From the NCBI GenBank assembly GCA_002067755.1, contig MVQH01000098.1, forward strand, positions 1-59,732: 59,732 bases of DNA. The letters are read 5' to 3'. The position numbers and the translations under genes are program-made. The stretch comes from Methanosaeta sp. PtaB.Bin018. GTDB lineage: Archaea > Halobacteriota > Methanosarcinia > Methanotrichales > Methanotrichaceae. Positions 1 through 8,768 of this stretch are shown here, piece by piece (position 1 is the stretch's first letter; each line of letters begins with the position of its first letter). Under the pieces are notes generated by a model. The model saw only the letters and a list, made by a program, of their open reading frames with translations. It made no database searches and was not told the DNA's origin.

Positions 1-12
1 TTGAAAATGAGA

Positions 13-84
13 AGCCAAGGTCCGGATTCGAACCGGAGTGGTAATGCTCTGCAGGCATTTGCGTAGCCGCTCCGCCACCTTGGC
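13..84 (-). tRNA. tRNA-Cys (GCA)
   Basis: Read on the minus strand the segment folds as a complete cloverleaf. The 7-bp acceptor stem is GCCAAGG paired with CCTTGGC, the T-arm carries GGTTCGAATCC, and the anticodon loop CTGCAGA puts GCA at positions 34-36. The base after the acceptor stem is U, the discriminator expected for cysteine tRNAs. No CCA is encoded, as is common in archaea. There is no intron in the anticodon loop. Confidence 0.95.
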
Positions 85-214
85 ATTGTTCTTTTGCGTC
101 TCAGACTAACTCAACTCAATCCTTAAACCTTTTACGGTCAGGGCCACTCACCAGTTCAGATTGAGCGCCAAAAAAGCTAAGGTCGAAGCCACAATGAGAA
201 AATAGAGATAAACC

Positions 215-1228
215 TCACAGGATTATCTCTATGTCAAGCTCCTCTGCCAGCTCTTTGTAGCGGTTCCTGATGGTGACTTCAGTCACTCCCGCGACATCTG
301 CCACCTCCCTCTGGGTGCGCCGGTCTCCGCATAGGATTGATGCGATGTAGATTGCGGCTGCAGCCACGCCCGTTGGGCCACGGCCAGAGGTCAGCTCTTT
401 TTCAGCTGCCTGCCTCAAGATCTCTATCCCCTTTGCCTGCACCTCCCCTTTCAGGTTCAGGCCAGAGCAAAACCTGGGAATGTAGTCGATAGGGCTCGTG
501 GGCATGAGCTTCAGTGCCAGCTCACGCGAGACGAACCTGTATGTCCTGCCGATCTCCTTTCTTGAGACCCTGGAGACTTCTGCGATCTCATCCAGCGTTC
601 GAGGAACATTGCACTGACGGCATGCCGCATACAGTGCAGCCGCAGCAACGCCTTCAATGCTCCTCCCACGAATGAGGTTCTTGTCCACAGCTTTGCGGTA
701 GACGACTGCGGCCGTCTCCCGAACGTTTCTGGAAAGACCCAGGGCTGAGGCCATCCTGTCCAGCTCCGAGAGTGCGAAGGCAAGGTTGCGCTCAGTGGCA
801 TTGCTGACCCGGATACGCCGCTGCCATTTCCTCAGCCTGTATAGCTGAGCTCTATTCTTTGAGGAGATGGTCTTGCCATACGAATCTCTGTTTCTCCAGT
901 CGATCATGGTCGAAAGGCCCTTATCATGGATGGTGTAAGTCATGGGCGCACCGACCCTGGACCTCTTCATGCGCTGGTCATGATCAAAGGCCCGCCACTC
1001 TGGCCCCTGGTCGATGAAGTTCTCGTCGATAACAAGACCGCAATCTGAACAGACAAGCTCCGCTCGTTCATAGTCGCGTACCAGGGTGTGGCTCCCGCAC
1101 TCTGGGCACTCCACAGTGAACTTCTCAAACTCGTCTACTTTCTCTTTCTCTCGCTTGAGCCGGGTCCTCTCCTTGAGCTTCTCCGGCTCCACCCTTTCTA
1201 TCTCTCTCAGCTTCTCAATCTCTTCCAC
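215..1228 (-). CDS. tfb: Transcription initiation factor IIB (TFB)
   Basis: This 337-residue protein is the archaeal TFIIB homologue that bridges TBP on the promoter and RNA polymerase. A basic, coiled N-terminal stretch (about residues 1-35) precedes a zinc ribbon whose cysteine pairs begin CPECG at residue 41 and CSDCG near 60. The B-reader/linker follows, then two cyclin-like repeats (about 130-230 and 230-330) containing [12 protein letters not shown] and [12 protein letters not shown]. The length is normal for the family apart from the slightly extended N-terminus. The start overlaps the end of gar1 by 22 bases, so the two are translationally linked. A gar1-tfb pair is a recurring arrangement in euryarchaea. 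Confidence 0.97.
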   Translation of the reverse strand: MEEIEKLREIERVEPEKLKERTRLKREKEKVDEFEKFTVECPECGSHTLVRDYERAELVCSDCGLVIDENFIDQGPEWRAFDHDQRMKRSRVGAPMTYTIHDKGLSTMIDWRNRDSYGKTISSKNRAQLYRLRKWQRRIRVSNATERNLAFALSELDRMASALGLSRNVRETAAVVYRKAVDKNLIRGRSIEGVAAAALYAACRQCNVPRTLDEIAEVSRVSRKEIGRTYRFVSRELALKLMPTSPIDYIPRFCSGLNLKGEVQAKGIEILRQAAEKELTSGRGPTGVAAAAIYIASILCGDRRTQREVADVAGVTEVTIRNRYKELAEELDIEIIL

Positions 1229-1491
1229 TTGCTATCTCTCCCCGACGCCTCGTCGACGTAGAGCTTCTTTCCGACGTGGGCAGCGGCATCTAATCCTCTA
1301 ATTGGTCGAACGATGATGTACGGATGTAAAATTGGGCCGAATATATCGAAAACCTTTCCAACCCTGGTTCTCTTCTGATCCACAACCCAGGAATTCATTC
1401 TGGGGATGCTGGCCTCGCTTCCATCAATTTGTTCGCCGCGAACAATCAGCCTCTTCTGCACTACATGAAGCGCGGTGCCTAATCTCTTCAA
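1207..1491 (-). CDS. gar1: H/ACA ribonucleoprotein subunit Gar1
   Basis: This small basic protein of 94 residues matches the Gar1/Naf1 beta-barrel. The conserved core is the run around [20 protein letters not shown] followed by [12 protein letters not shown]. Gar1 binds the Cbf5 catalytic subunit of H/ACA guide RNPs and promotes substrate turnover in RNA pseudouridylation. The start is TTG at 1491, chosen because GAGGTGG lies about 8 bases upstream and because it gives the usual Gar1 N-terminus. It is the first gene of the operon leading into tfb. Confidence 0.9.
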   Translation of the reverse strand: MKRLGTALHVVQKRLIVRGEQIDGSEASIPRMNSWVVDQKRTRVGKVFDIFGPILHPYIIVRPIRGLDAAAHVGKKLYVDEASGRDSKWKRLRS

Positions 1492-1611
1492 CAGGCCACC
1501 TCATCTATATAGATATGGAGGTACTATTTAAGCCTTCCGAAAACATTTTATTTATCAACTATCCCAACGCTGCCTAAAGGTTTATCTGCCATTGCCGGTA
1601 ACTTATGGTCG
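1492..1611. promoter_or_regulatory. Divergent promoter region between gar1-tfb and the NOG1-like gene
   Basis: On the minus strand a good TATA element (GGCTTAAATAG) at about 1523-1535 precedes gar1 by some 35-40 bases. On the plus strand ATTTTATTTATC at about 1547-1558 is a TATA candidate for the gene starting at 1612. The palindrome TCTATATAGA lies between them near 1505. The TATA assignments are read by eye. Confidence 0.55.
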
Positions 1612-2517
1612 ATGTTTGAGCAGCTTCCCACGGTGCCCACCTCTCAGGAGCTTTTGGACAAGGCATTCAGGCGTGCCTCTCGAGCTGAGGACAACGAGTC
1701 GATGGTCCGGAATGCTGGCAATATAATCTCCGACAATCTCTCCAATCTGGTGCGGAAATTTCCATCGTTCGAGAGCTTGCCGCCGTTCTACAGGGAGATG
1801 GCAGACATAATTGTGGGCGTCGATGCCATGAGGATCAGCCTCTCTCGTCTGGCCTGGGCATCGAAGCAAGCCAGACAAATTACCAGGGACTCTGTGGGCA
1901 AGATGAAGCGCTCAAAGGCCCAGGACAGCACCCCACTCAGGAAGGCGGCCTTCGGGCGCCTCTCTTCCGTCATGAAGTCCATTGAGAAAGACCTGGCATT
2001 CCTGAATGATGCCAGAAATATGCTCCGCAAGATGCCGACCATAGATCCTGCGCTGCCAACAGTCCTCATAGCCGGATACCCCAACGTCGGCAAGTCGAGC
2101 TTCATCGCCAAAGTCACCGGCGCACGACCCGAGATCGCCAGCTATCCCTTCACTACTCGAGGGATTTATGTGGGCCACTTTTATAGAGATGATCAGAAAT
2201 ATCAGGTTGTGGATACGCCAGGGCTGCTTGACCGCCCAATGGATGAGCGAAATGAGATAGAACGCCAGACAATGGCTGCGCTGAACCATCTGCAAGGAGT
2301 TGTGCTCTACATTCTCGACCCAAGCGAGCACTGCGGCTATCCTCTGCAATCCCAGCTTCGGCTGGCTGAAGATCTTAAGAGTTCGCTTGAGCTTCCGATC
2401 GTAATGGTAGCCAATAAAGCAGATATTCTGAGATACGAAAGCATTCCAGGGATGTCCACTGAAACGGGCCAGGGCGTGAATGATGTATTGGAGATGCTCG
2501 TCTCTCTGCTGAAATGA
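1612..2517 (+). CDS. NOG1/Obg-family GTPase
   Basis: This 301-residue TRAFAC GTPase is of the archaeal NOG1-like type. The helical N-terminal domain (about 1-145) includes the conserved stretch around LPPFYREMADIIV. The G domain shows G1 GYPNVGKSS at 155-163, G2 with FTTRGI, G3 DTPG at 201-204 and G4 NKAD at 268-271. Eukaryotic Nog1 acts in 60S ribosome assembly, and a ribosome-assembly role here is inferred from family membership. It lacks the long C-terminal extension of eukaryotic Nog1. The gene is monocistronic and divergent from gar1-tfb. Confidence 0.88.
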   Translation: MFEQLPTVPTSQELLDKAFRRASRAEDNESMVRNAGNIISDNLSNLVRKFPSFESLPPFYREMADIIVGVDAMRISLSRLAWASKQARQITRDSVGKMKRSKAQDSTPLRKAAFGRLSSVMKSIEKDLAFLNDARNMLRKMPTIDPALPTVLIAGYPNVGKSSFIAKVTGARPEIASYPFTTRGIYVGHFYRDDQKYQVVDTPGLLDRPMDERNEIERQTMAALNHLQGVVLYILDPSEHCGYPLQSQLRLAEDLKSSLELPIVMVANKADILRYESIPGMSTETGQGVNDVLEMLVSLLK

Positions 2518-2565
2518 GCAAAAAGCCAGACAAACCTTGATAAATGCCTGAGCATATATTTCGCC

Positions 2566-2967
2566 CTAAGATCTCTGCTTGACGAGATACTTTACCAGCT
2601 CTGGAGATAGCTTGCTCTCTCTTGAGATGGTGATGGCAATCTCATTGTCACTGGCACCACCTGCGCTAAGGGCCGATATCTTCTCCAAAATAGTTTCATC
2701 GATGCTGTAATACTCATCGATGTCCTTTCTGTGTCCCCAGACGTCCCCTTCTATGAGTTCAACGCCTTGAAGCGCCAAGAACATCTCGCAGGCCTTGGAA
2801 AGAGTCTTGCGGTACGATGATGGAACCTGAACCGCTTTGATGCGAGGACAGTTCTGAACAAGCTTGAATATATCGGTGTTTGCGGCTCTGAATGCCAGAT
2901 GAATCATTTGCTCGTTCCTGTTGAGATCATTTATCTCTCTCTTAGAGCTGACGATCCTAATTCTCAT
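2566..2967 (-). CDS. DUF1699 family protein
   Basis: This 133-residue protein resembles the DUF1699 family known mainly from methanogenic archaea. The N-terminal half is alpha/beta (IRIVSS, IHLAFRAANTDIFKLV, IKAVQVPSSY), and the C-terminal half is helical with an HTH-like look (DNEIAITISRESKLSPELVKYL). No catalytic residues are evident and its function is unknown. The ATG at 2967 is preceded by AAGGTGATG, a good Shine-Dalgarno site. A TATA-like CCTTATATG lies near 3024-3033 on the same strand. Confidence 0.75.
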   Translation of the reverse strand: MRIRIVSSKREINDLNRNEQMIHLAFRAANTDIFKLVQNCPRIKAVQVPSSYRKTLSKACEMFLALQGVELIEGDVWGHRKDIDEYYSIDETILEKISALSAGGASDNEIAITISRESKLSPELVKYLVKQRS

Positions 2968-3154
2968 AATTCATCACCTTCATGTACTCTTCAAACACTG
3001 TCGCAAGGCTCGCTCTATCTTCATACATATAAGGCTATGCGTTGAGAGCAATAATGCTCAATTCAAGCAATGAGGATTTTATCTGGCCAATGATTGCGAT
3101 TCTCTAACTTGCAATCCAAATTTACAATGAATTTTGGAAGTAAATTGCTTCGAT

Positions 3155-3730
3155 TCAGCGACTGTGCGCGACCTCAAGCCTGAGCACATGAAGCTGTTCG
3201 AAGAAGAACCGATGTCTTGCAACATCTCGAACATCAAGCCCCTCTGCCTCTGCCATGCCCCGCACCTCATGCAATCCCGTCAGGCTGGATACCAGGAGAA
3301 GCGCTCTTCCCCCTGGACGGAGATGGCCCGAGAGTCCTTTCAAAAATCTGCGAATTGTCTTTCGCCCGTCATCGCCTCCATCGAGCGCAAAGTCGATCCA
3401 CTGATCTGTCCTCTCCAGATCAGTCGTGGGGAGGTAAGGCGGATTGAAGAGGATCAGGTCGAACTTCCCTCGCAGGCCCGAGAACAGGTCGGATCTAACG
3501 ACCTCAAGGCCCTTCTCCTTCGCCATCCTGGCGGCATGAGGGTTTATGTCGGTTGCCAGGATGCTTTTTACCCTTGGCGCCACCTCCTGGGAGATAAGAC
3601 CACAGCCACAGCCAATTTCGAGCGCCACGTCGTCGGCCCTCGCCTCTTTTAGGGAAGCTCTGAGCAGGAGGTAGGTATCTTCTCTTGGAGGATATACCTC
3701 ATCAATTTGATGCTCGAAGGTCATCGACAA
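3155..3730 (-). CDS. HemK2/PrmC-like class I methyltransferase
   Basis: This 191-residue SAM-dependent methyltransferase has the SAM-binding motif LEIGCGCGL at 37-45, an acidic residue in ATDINP at 59-64, and the catalytic NPPY tetrapeptide at 96-99, which marks enzymes that methylate glutamine or adenine amides. The short form without the PrmC N-terminal helical domain matches archaeal/eukaryotic HEMK2 (Mtq2), so release factor aRF1 is the probable target by family knowledge. The gene overlaps the end of the upstream PLD gene by 29 bases. The next in-frame Met (residue 3) is an equally plausible start. Confidence 0.83.
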   Translation of the reverse strand: MSMTFEHQIDEVYPPREDTYLLLRASLKEARADDVALEIGCGCGLISQEVAPRVKSILATDINPHAARMAKEKGLEVVRSDLFSGLRGKFDLILFNPPYLPTTDLERTDQWIDFALDGGDDGRKTIRRFLKGLSGHLRPGGRALLLVSSLTGLHEVRGMAEAEGLDVRDVARHRFFFEQLHVLRLEVAHSR

Positions 3731-4484
3731 AGGCGCATATCTCCTTGATAATTGCAGGGTCCTTCAACCAGATGCCTGCTTCATAGTTGTCATCGACGCC
3801 GCCTTTGGTGAGGTTGGCTGAGGTTATGATGGCCTCCCTGCGGTCTACCAGATAGATCTTGGCATGGAGCTTCCCTACCGGTATGATCTCTCCGCCAAGG
3901 ATGGCGACCTCTTCGCGAATATCATCGCTCATGCCATTGCTATAATCTATCTCACAGTCGCGCATAAATACCTTCAGCCTTCCTCCTCGACGGGAGAACT
4001 TGTGCAAAGGAGCTTTTATGCGGTTCCAGGTCTGCATCTTAATCCAGGGAGATACTATGATTATTTCAAACTCTGCCCGCTCCAGCATATGAAGGAGACT
4101 GTCTTCAAATGTGTGTACACCTCGTGAGGGAACAGTGACAAGGAAGCTGGAATTCGGGCTTATCTTTTGGGATGAGATGCAGTCCTCCAGGAACTGCAGC
4201 CGCTGAGCTGAAAAGTATCTTTCTCTCTGCTTTGCTGCCCTAAGTTCCTTCTCCAGCTCCATGGCCCGATCTCTCCATTTTAGCAATTGAGCAAAGTCGT
4301 GCTGGAGACGATCCAGGCTCTCCGTTCGATCTCTCAGATCGTCATGCAGCCTTTGAGCCTCGATCTGCATTTGGTGGCGATCTATTTTCAGCCTTCTGTT
4401 GCGGCTGATCTGGAGCTGTATGATGCTGAGAGACACTATCGCAAGCGCCATGAAAGCCAGCCATATCTGATAACTCTCCATCAC
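3702..4484 (-). CDS. Membrane-anchored phospholipase D-fold protein
   Basis: This 260-residue protein has an N-terminal transmembrane helix (about residues 7-25), a coiled-coil stretch (about 30-95) and a C-terminal phospholipase D-like domain. One complete HKD motif is visible: H207, K209 and D214 in HAKIYLVD, followed by SANLTKGG. The first half of the domain (FEIIIVSPWI) lacks a second HKD, so an active enzyme would need a homodimer, as in Nuc-type nucleases. Substrate (DNA, RNA or phospholipid) cannot be told. It is probably co-transcribed with the HemK-like gene. Confidence 0.75.
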   Translation of the reverse strand: MMESYQIWLAFMALAIVSLSIIQLQISRNRRLKIDRHQMQIEAQRLHDDLRDRTESLDRLQHDFAQLLKWRDRAMELEKELRAAKQRERYFSAQRLQFLEDCISSQKISPNSSFLVTVPSRGVHTFEDSLLHMLERAEFEIIIVSPWIKMQTWNRIKAPLHKFSRRGGRLKVFMRDCEIDYSNGMSDDIREEVAILGGEIIPVGKLHAKIYLVDRREAIITSANLTKGGVDDNYEAGIWLKDPAIIKEICAFVDDLRASN

Positions 4485-4552
4485 ACCATCCCTTCGGTGA
4501 AATGCGCCAAAAAAACTAAAAAAAGATAGAGGTGAGAGCTTGCCCGAGCTCT

Positions 4553-6232
4553 TCAGTACATTCCTGGCATTCCCATGCCAGGCATTCCCATGCCACCCAT
4601 TCCAGGCATGCCGCCCATGCCGCCGGGCATTCCGCCTGCACCTGGTGCCCTTTCTGGAGGCTTTTTGGTCGATGAGAGCACATCGTCGATGCGCAGAATC
4701 AGAGATGCAGCGTCCGTTGCCGACTGGATCGCCTGGACCTTGACCCGCAGTGGTTCCACCACGCCCAAAGCGTACATGTCCCCTATCTCGCCAGTGTAGG
4801 AATTGAAGCCTGCGTTCTTGTCCTTTTCGTGCCTATTCTTCAGCTCTGCAAGCTTATCGATGGCATCGAAGCCTGCGTTATCGGCCAGAGTCTTGGGAAT
4901 GACCTCCAATGCCTCAGCGAACTTGATGACAGCCAGTTGCTCACGGCCCTTGAGAGTTGCTGCATAATCCCTAAGTCGCATTGAAAGCTCAATCTCAGGA
5001 GCACCGCCGCCCGCCACCATCTTTCCATCCTCGATCGCATCGGCAACTGCGTGCAGAGCATCGTCGAGCGCCCTCTCCAGCTCGTTTAGGACCTGCTGGG
5101 TTCCGCCCCGGAGCAGCAACGTCGCTGCGTAGTTCTTTGTGCCTGTGATGAATGTCATGATGCCATTTCCTACATTTCTCTCCTCGACCAAGGCTGCAGT
5201 CCCAAGATCGCTTGGTCGGAGTTCATCGAGGCTTGTGACTATATTGGCGCCCGTCGCCACAGAGAGCTTGTCCAGATCCTTCTTTATCACGCGTCTGAGG
5301 GCAAGCACTCCGGCATTGGCCAGATAGTGCTGGGCGAGATCGTCGATGCCCTTCTGACAAAAGACCACATTAGCGCCGCTGGCGATCACTTTATCTGCAG
5401 CCTCCTTGACCTTCTTCTTCTCGTGCTCCATGAAGAGCTGGAACTGAGTCGATGAGGTGATCTGCAACTCGGCCTTGGTCTCGGTATCCTTAGCCTCGAT
5501 GGGCGTGGAGAGCAGAGCGATCTTGGCGTTTTCGACCTTGCGGGGCATGTTCTGGTGTACGATCTCCTTGTCGATGACAACGCCCTGGACCATCTCCGAA
5601 TCTATGGTGCTCTCCCCGACTTTCTTTTCAACGTTGACCTTGTCCATGTCAAACTTAATTTTTCCGTTGTAGTCCTCTGTTGCATTGAGGGCCAAGTCCA
5701 CCGCGTACTTGGCGATCTTGTTGTCTGGGGAGTCGGCCAGCTTGCCGGTCATGGCAGTCTCGGCGATCTTCTGCAGGAGGTCTTTATCCTTCATAGATAC
5801 ATCAAGGGATGTGGCCTTCAAGATCTCGATGGCCTTCTCGGCGGCCATTCTGTAGCCCTGCACTATCACTGTTGGGTGTACCTTCTGTTCCAAGAGGGCC
5901 TCGGCCTTTTTGAGAAGCTCCCCTGCCAAAACTGCCACTGTGGTGGTGCCGTCGCCAACCTCCTTGTCCTGGGTCTTGGCGGCCTCGATGAGCATCTTCG
6001 CTGCTGGATGCTGCACGTCCATCTCCTTGAGGATGGTCACGCCGTCGTTGGTAATAGTCACATCTCCAATGGAGTCAACCAGCAGCTTGTCCATGCCCTT
6101 GGGGCCTAAGGTACTGCGCACAGCGTTGGCCACTGCCCGGGCAGCCATGATGTTGTTCGAGATGGCGTCTTTCCCTGTCTCTCTGCGGGTGTCCTTTAGA
6201 ATTATAACTGGTGTTCCGCCCATTCCTGCCAT
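4553..6232 (-). CDS. thsA: Thermosome subunit (group II chaperonin)
   Basis: This 559-residue group II chaperonin subunit folds proteins in an ATP-driven double ring. Visible family signatures are the N-terminal [14 protein letters not shown] and [14 protein letters not shown], the ATP-binding GDGTTT near residue 93, and [10 protein letters not shown] near 410. The C-terminus is a flexible Gly/Met-rich tail (repeats of GGMPG and GMGMPGM). It starts at the ATG at 6232, preceded by GGAGGATC. Its TATA element is at about 6286-6296. Methanosarcinales usually carry several paralogues; only one is in this window. Confidence 0.97.
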   Translation of the reverse strand: MAGMGGTPVIILKDTRRETGKDAISNNIMAARAVANAVRSTLGPKGMDKLLVDSIGDVTITNDGVTILKEMDVQHPAAKMLIEAAKTQDKEVGDGTTTVAVLAGELLKKAEALLEQKVHPTVIVQGYRMAAEKAIEILKATSLDVSMKDKDLLQKIAETAMTGKLADSPDNKIAKYAVDLALNATEDYNGKIKFDMDKVNVEKKVGESTIDSEMVQGVVIDKEIVHQNMPRKVENAKIALLSTPIEAKDTETKAELQITSSTQFQLFMEHEKKKVKEAADKVIASGANVVFCQKGIDDLAQHYLANAGVLALRRVIKKDLDKLSVATGANIVTSLDELRPSDLGTAALVEERNVGNGIMTFITGTKNYAATLLLRGGTQQVLNELERALDDALHAVADAIEDGKMVAGGGAPEIELSMRLRDYAATLKGREQLAVIKFAEALEVIPKTLADNAGFDAIDKLAELKNRHEKDKNAGFNSYTGEIGDMYALGVVEPLRVKVQAIQSATDAASLILRIDDVLSSTKKPPERAPGAGGMPGGMGGMPGMGGMGMPGMGMPGMY

Positions 6233-6285
6233 ATGATGATCCTCCGATAAGATACGTGAATTCTCAGGTTCACAGTATTTGAGCT

Positions 6286-6296
6286 TCTATAAAACA
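6286..6296 (-). promoter_or_regulatory. TATA box of the thermosome gene
   Basis: The minus strand reads GTTTTATAGAA, about 55-65 bases before the thermosome ATG, with a Shine-Dalgarno motif (GGAGGA) at about 6239-6244. This gives a 5' leader of roughly 30 bases. No heat-shock operator was recognised. Confidence 0.5.
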
Positions 6297-6502
6297 ATTT
6301 CCCTAGCTGGCCCCGTTTAATCCTAAGGTGACGGCCTTGTGAAAACGTAATGGAGCGACAACGCATATTTTGCATCACCACATGATTCAACAGTACAAAA
6401 ACTCCATAACGTCGGCGCAAAGGGAGCCCTCTGCTTTCAGCAGATCTGATAGCAGTAGGCAGTCTGCCAACCAGCCAATAGCAGCGAGCCAATCACCAGC
6501 TA

Positions 6503-6534
6503 CAAGCCCCTCCATTCAGGGAGGGGTAGTTGAC
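6503..6534 (+). repeat. IS200/IS605-type end hairpin (omega-RNA-like)
   Basis: This 32-base element begins CAAGCC, forms a hairpin of CCCCTCC with GGGAGGGG around a TTCA loop, and ends TAGTTGAC. The same frame (CAAGCC, stem, TTCAGG, stem, TAGTTGAC) occurs inverted at 59656-59687 with different but still pairing stem bases. Such a hairpin followed by TTGAC is typical of the right end of IS605/IS1341-type elements, where the TnpB guide RNA scaffold lies. No tnpB or tnpA gene is adjacent. The stop codon of the neighbouring winged-helix gene lies inside it. Confidence 0.55.
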
Positions 6535-6803
6535 GCACATGTATAAAAATTGCCTATGTCCCTTTGAAACCTCTCGAACCGCTCTTTAAGATCCATCCCC
6601 TTTGGCGTAGTTTTGTAAATAATTCTGGAACCCTCGGGCATAGACTCGATGCAACCATTTTTTATTAAATTATCTAGATATGGGCCTACTGTCATGAAGT
6701 TCATGTTAGCCTGATACACAATCCTTGTCTTGCTCGCACCGTGGATGCATATTTTCAAGATTTGCGATACAATCACATCGTTGGATCTTCTTTTCGATTG
6801 CAT
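6516..6803 (-). CDS. Small winged-helix transcriptional regulator (HTH_45-like)
   Basis: This 95-residue winged-helix protein resembles the archaeal HTH_45 family. The recognition region is KTRIVYQANMNFMTVGPYL (about 30-48), followed by a wing around SRIIYKTTPKG and a C-terminal helix (LKERFERFQRDIG). Members are presumed DNA-binding regulators. The last eight residues and the TGA stop are encoded by an IS605-type hairpin (6503-6534), so the original C-terminus may have been replaced by an insertion. The target is unknown. The next gene, on the opposite strand at 7360, shares the upstream region but is over 500 bases away. Confidence 0.72.
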   Translation of the reverse strand: MQSKRRSNDVIVSQILKICIHGASKTRIVYQANMNFMTVGPYLDNLIKNGCIESMPEGSRIIYKTTPKGMDLKERFERFQRDIGNFYTCASTTPP

Positions 6804-7359
6804 TATACGTCCCGTCCGTTAGCAACTTTGATCTTCTACGTCGCATATTCCCGTTTTTTTTCGCAGTTAGAGGGATGAGTTTTGTAACAATGAAGAATGC
6901 CAGGTCCAAAGAACCCATGCGAATATCTCAATTGCGAACTGAGGGTACTTGACCCATCCCATAGATCCTAAATAAACTCCTTTGGGATCATATAGACGAT
7001 TACGTATAGACCTGACCCAAATGCTGGACAGATCCCATCGAAACTATTTTGCTTAATTATGATCAGCACTATCTGCAGTTGGTTTTACGAGTGCTTAAAG
7101 GAGATGTTATGTGAAGGCGACTTTGGGACTGTATCGGGCATCGGTGTGGCAGGCTCAAGTCGCGAAGAAGCTTTAGGAGATATGCGCTGAAGGATCTGCG
7201 AGACTCAGCTGGCATCGACATCTAGAATCGAGGCTACCACCTCACAGAGGAATTTCATAATATCCGGCTCATGTTATTCGACGATTGATGTGATGCAATA
7301 ACATTATATCTTACTATTTTACATAAAGATATGATTAAATCAGATAGAGGTGGATAGAT
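6804..7359. other. Gene-free region upstream of the dockerin-BtuF gene
   Basis: I see no convincing coding sequence here. A short frame at about 7111-7176 (beginning KATLGLYRAS after a GTG) has weak coding character and no recognised homology. The last 50 bases are AT-rich and hold TATA candidates (CATTATATCTTAC near 7301 and TTTTACATAAAG near 7317) plus the Shine-Dalgarno AGAGGTGG at 7346-7353 that serves the gene at 7360. Confidence 0.5.
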
Positions 7360-8607
7360 ATGAAGCTGCTAGCATTGATGCTGGTGATAATTGCATGCGC
7401 GCCGCAGGCTGCACTGACTGCGTGCGCGATGGACTATACGCTGGGCATCTTCGGGAATGCAAATATGGACAGCACAATAAACGAGAAGGACGTTGGCTAT
7501 GTAGAGGGAGTAATCGCGGGGACGAACCCCGCCACCAATCTCAGCGATGCAAATTATGATGGCGTCGTAGATCGCTTGGATGTGGAACAGATCGAGAAGA
7601 TCATGCGGGGTGAGGAGACAGAGCTCGTCCTTCTGGACTCTTCTGGCGAGGTTGTGAAGGTCAAAATGCCTGTAGAGAGGATCATCCCCGTCAACAGGAA
7701 TGCAGCAGAAGCCTTGAGGACGATCAAAGCCACAGACAAGATCGTTGGAGTCAGCGATACGGCTTTGAACGATAAATCCTATTTCCCTGAATTACAGAAG
7801 GTTCAAAGTGTTGGATCTGGAAAGACGCCGGATATTGAGAGGGTGCTCAAACAAAATCCAGATCTGATAGTCTATTACGGGACACAGTGGGCTACAGACT
7901 ACAAGAACATTAATGATACCCTCAAGAAGGCAAATCCTGATATCTCTGTGATAGGCCTTGACTGCTACAAGCCAGAGACATATGCAGAAGACGTCATGAA
8001 GCTAGGGTATATCGTCAGAAGAGTTCAGGATGCTGAAGAGTTCGTGGATTGGTACAACGAGAAGATCGATAAAATAAACGATGTGCTTTTGGATTTGCCC
8101 GAAAGTGAAAGGCCAAGGGTATACGAAGGTGGTCGAAGCGACTTTTATAATACCGGTGGCGTTGGATCTACTTCACACAATACAATCGTCATGGCTGGTG
8201 GAAAGAATATATTTGAAGATACAACAGGGGATGTCACAGTTGATCCAGAAGCACTGGTGCAGAGAGATCCTCAATTCATCGTCTGGAAGATCAGCAATAT
8301 CGGTGGTTATTCTCTGGATAAAGATAATACAACCCAATTTGAAAAAAAACAGAAAGAGATCATGGACCGTCCTGAGCTGGCCAAAGTCTCGGCGATCAAG
8401 GATGGCAATGTCTATATTCAATCGGCAGATGTTTTCTTCGGAGGGCGGTACTTCCTGAGCATAGTCTATATGGCAAAGTGGTTCCACCCGGATCTCTTCA
8501 AGGACCTGGATCCACAAAAGATCCATCAGGAATATCTAACAAAGTTCCAGGGGTTGAACTATGATCTGGACAAGCATGGTGTGTTTGTCTATCCAGAGGC
8601 AAGCTGA
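7360..8607 (+). CDS. Secreted dockerin - ABC substrate-binding (BtuF/FepB-like) fusion protein
   Basis: This 415-residue exported protein has a signal peptide (about 1-23) and a type I dockerin-like module with two EF-hand-like calcium loops (residues 33-44, NANMDSTINEKD, and 63-74, DANYDGVVDRLD). From about residue 85 a helical-backbone (class III) binding protein follows, of the iron-siderophore/cobalamin type: VKMPVERIIPVN, ATDKIVGVSD, KTPDIERVLKQNPDLIV. No permease or ATPase gene is adjacent, so its transporter must lie elsewhere. The dockerin suggests docking to a cohesin or simply a calcium-stabilised surface module. The ATG is preceded by AGAGGTGG. Confidence 0.85.
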   Translation: MKLLALMLVIIACAPQAALTACAMDYTLGIFGNANMDSTINEKDVGYVEGVIAGTNPATNLSDANYDGVVDRLDVEQIEKIMRGEETELVLLDSSGEVVKVKMPVERIIPVNRNAAEALRTIKATDKIVGVSDTALNDKSYFPELQKVQSVGSGKTPDIERVLKQNPDLIVYYGTQWATDYKNINDTLKKANPDISVIGLDCYKPETYAEDVMKLGYIVRRVQDAEEFVDWYNEKIDKINDVLLDLPESERPRVYEGGRSDFYNTGGVGSTSHNTIVMAGGKNIFEDTTGDVTVDPEALVQRDPQFIVWKISNIGGYSLDKDNTTQFEKKQKEIMDRPELAKVSAIKDGNVYIQSADVFFGGRYFLSIVYMAKWFHPDLFKDLDPQKIHQEYLTKFQGLNYDLDKHGVFVYPEAS

Positions 8608-8635
8608 ATGAGAATATGTGTTACGGCATTGCAGA

Positions 8636-8671
8636 TTTTTTTTGGGGGTCCGAATCCCCCTTTGATTTTGC
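8636..8671 (+). terminator. Probable transcription terminator
   Basis: A run of eight T residues (8636-8643) lies 28 bases after the stop codon of the binding-protein gene. It is followed by a GGGGG/CCCCC hairpin (8644-8660) and further T-rich sequence. Oligo-T tracts alone can terminate archaeal polymerase. Confidence 0.5.
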
Positions 8672-8768
8672 CCTAGCAGAGCTCGCACATCCCCCAAAAG
8701 GCTTACAAACCAGTTCAATTATCAGCAATATCAGAGGATGAGGTGAAAGAGCGTCTCAAGACAACGTC

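Noticed and set aside
5555-6109. 184-codon plus-strand open frame inside the thermosome gene
   Set aside because: It is antisense to a strongly conserved chaperonin gene, has low-complexity Leu/Gly/His composition and no ribosome site, so it is a by-product of codon bias.
6202-6492. 96-codon minus-strand open frame upstream of the thermosome
   Set aside because: It runs through the thermosome promoter and start in another frame, is Arg-rich without any domain, and lacks a ribosome site.
7111-7176. Short frame KATLGLYRASVWQAQVAKKL in the 6.8-7.36 kb gap
   Set aside because: Too short, with no recognised homology and no convincing ribosome site; noted only as possible debris.
8644-8660. T-arm-like GGGGGTCCGAATCCCCC resembling a tRNA fragment or attachment site
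   Set aside because: The loop has C where tRNAs have the invariant T55, no acceptor or other arms are found around it, and the oligo-T context fits a terminator better.
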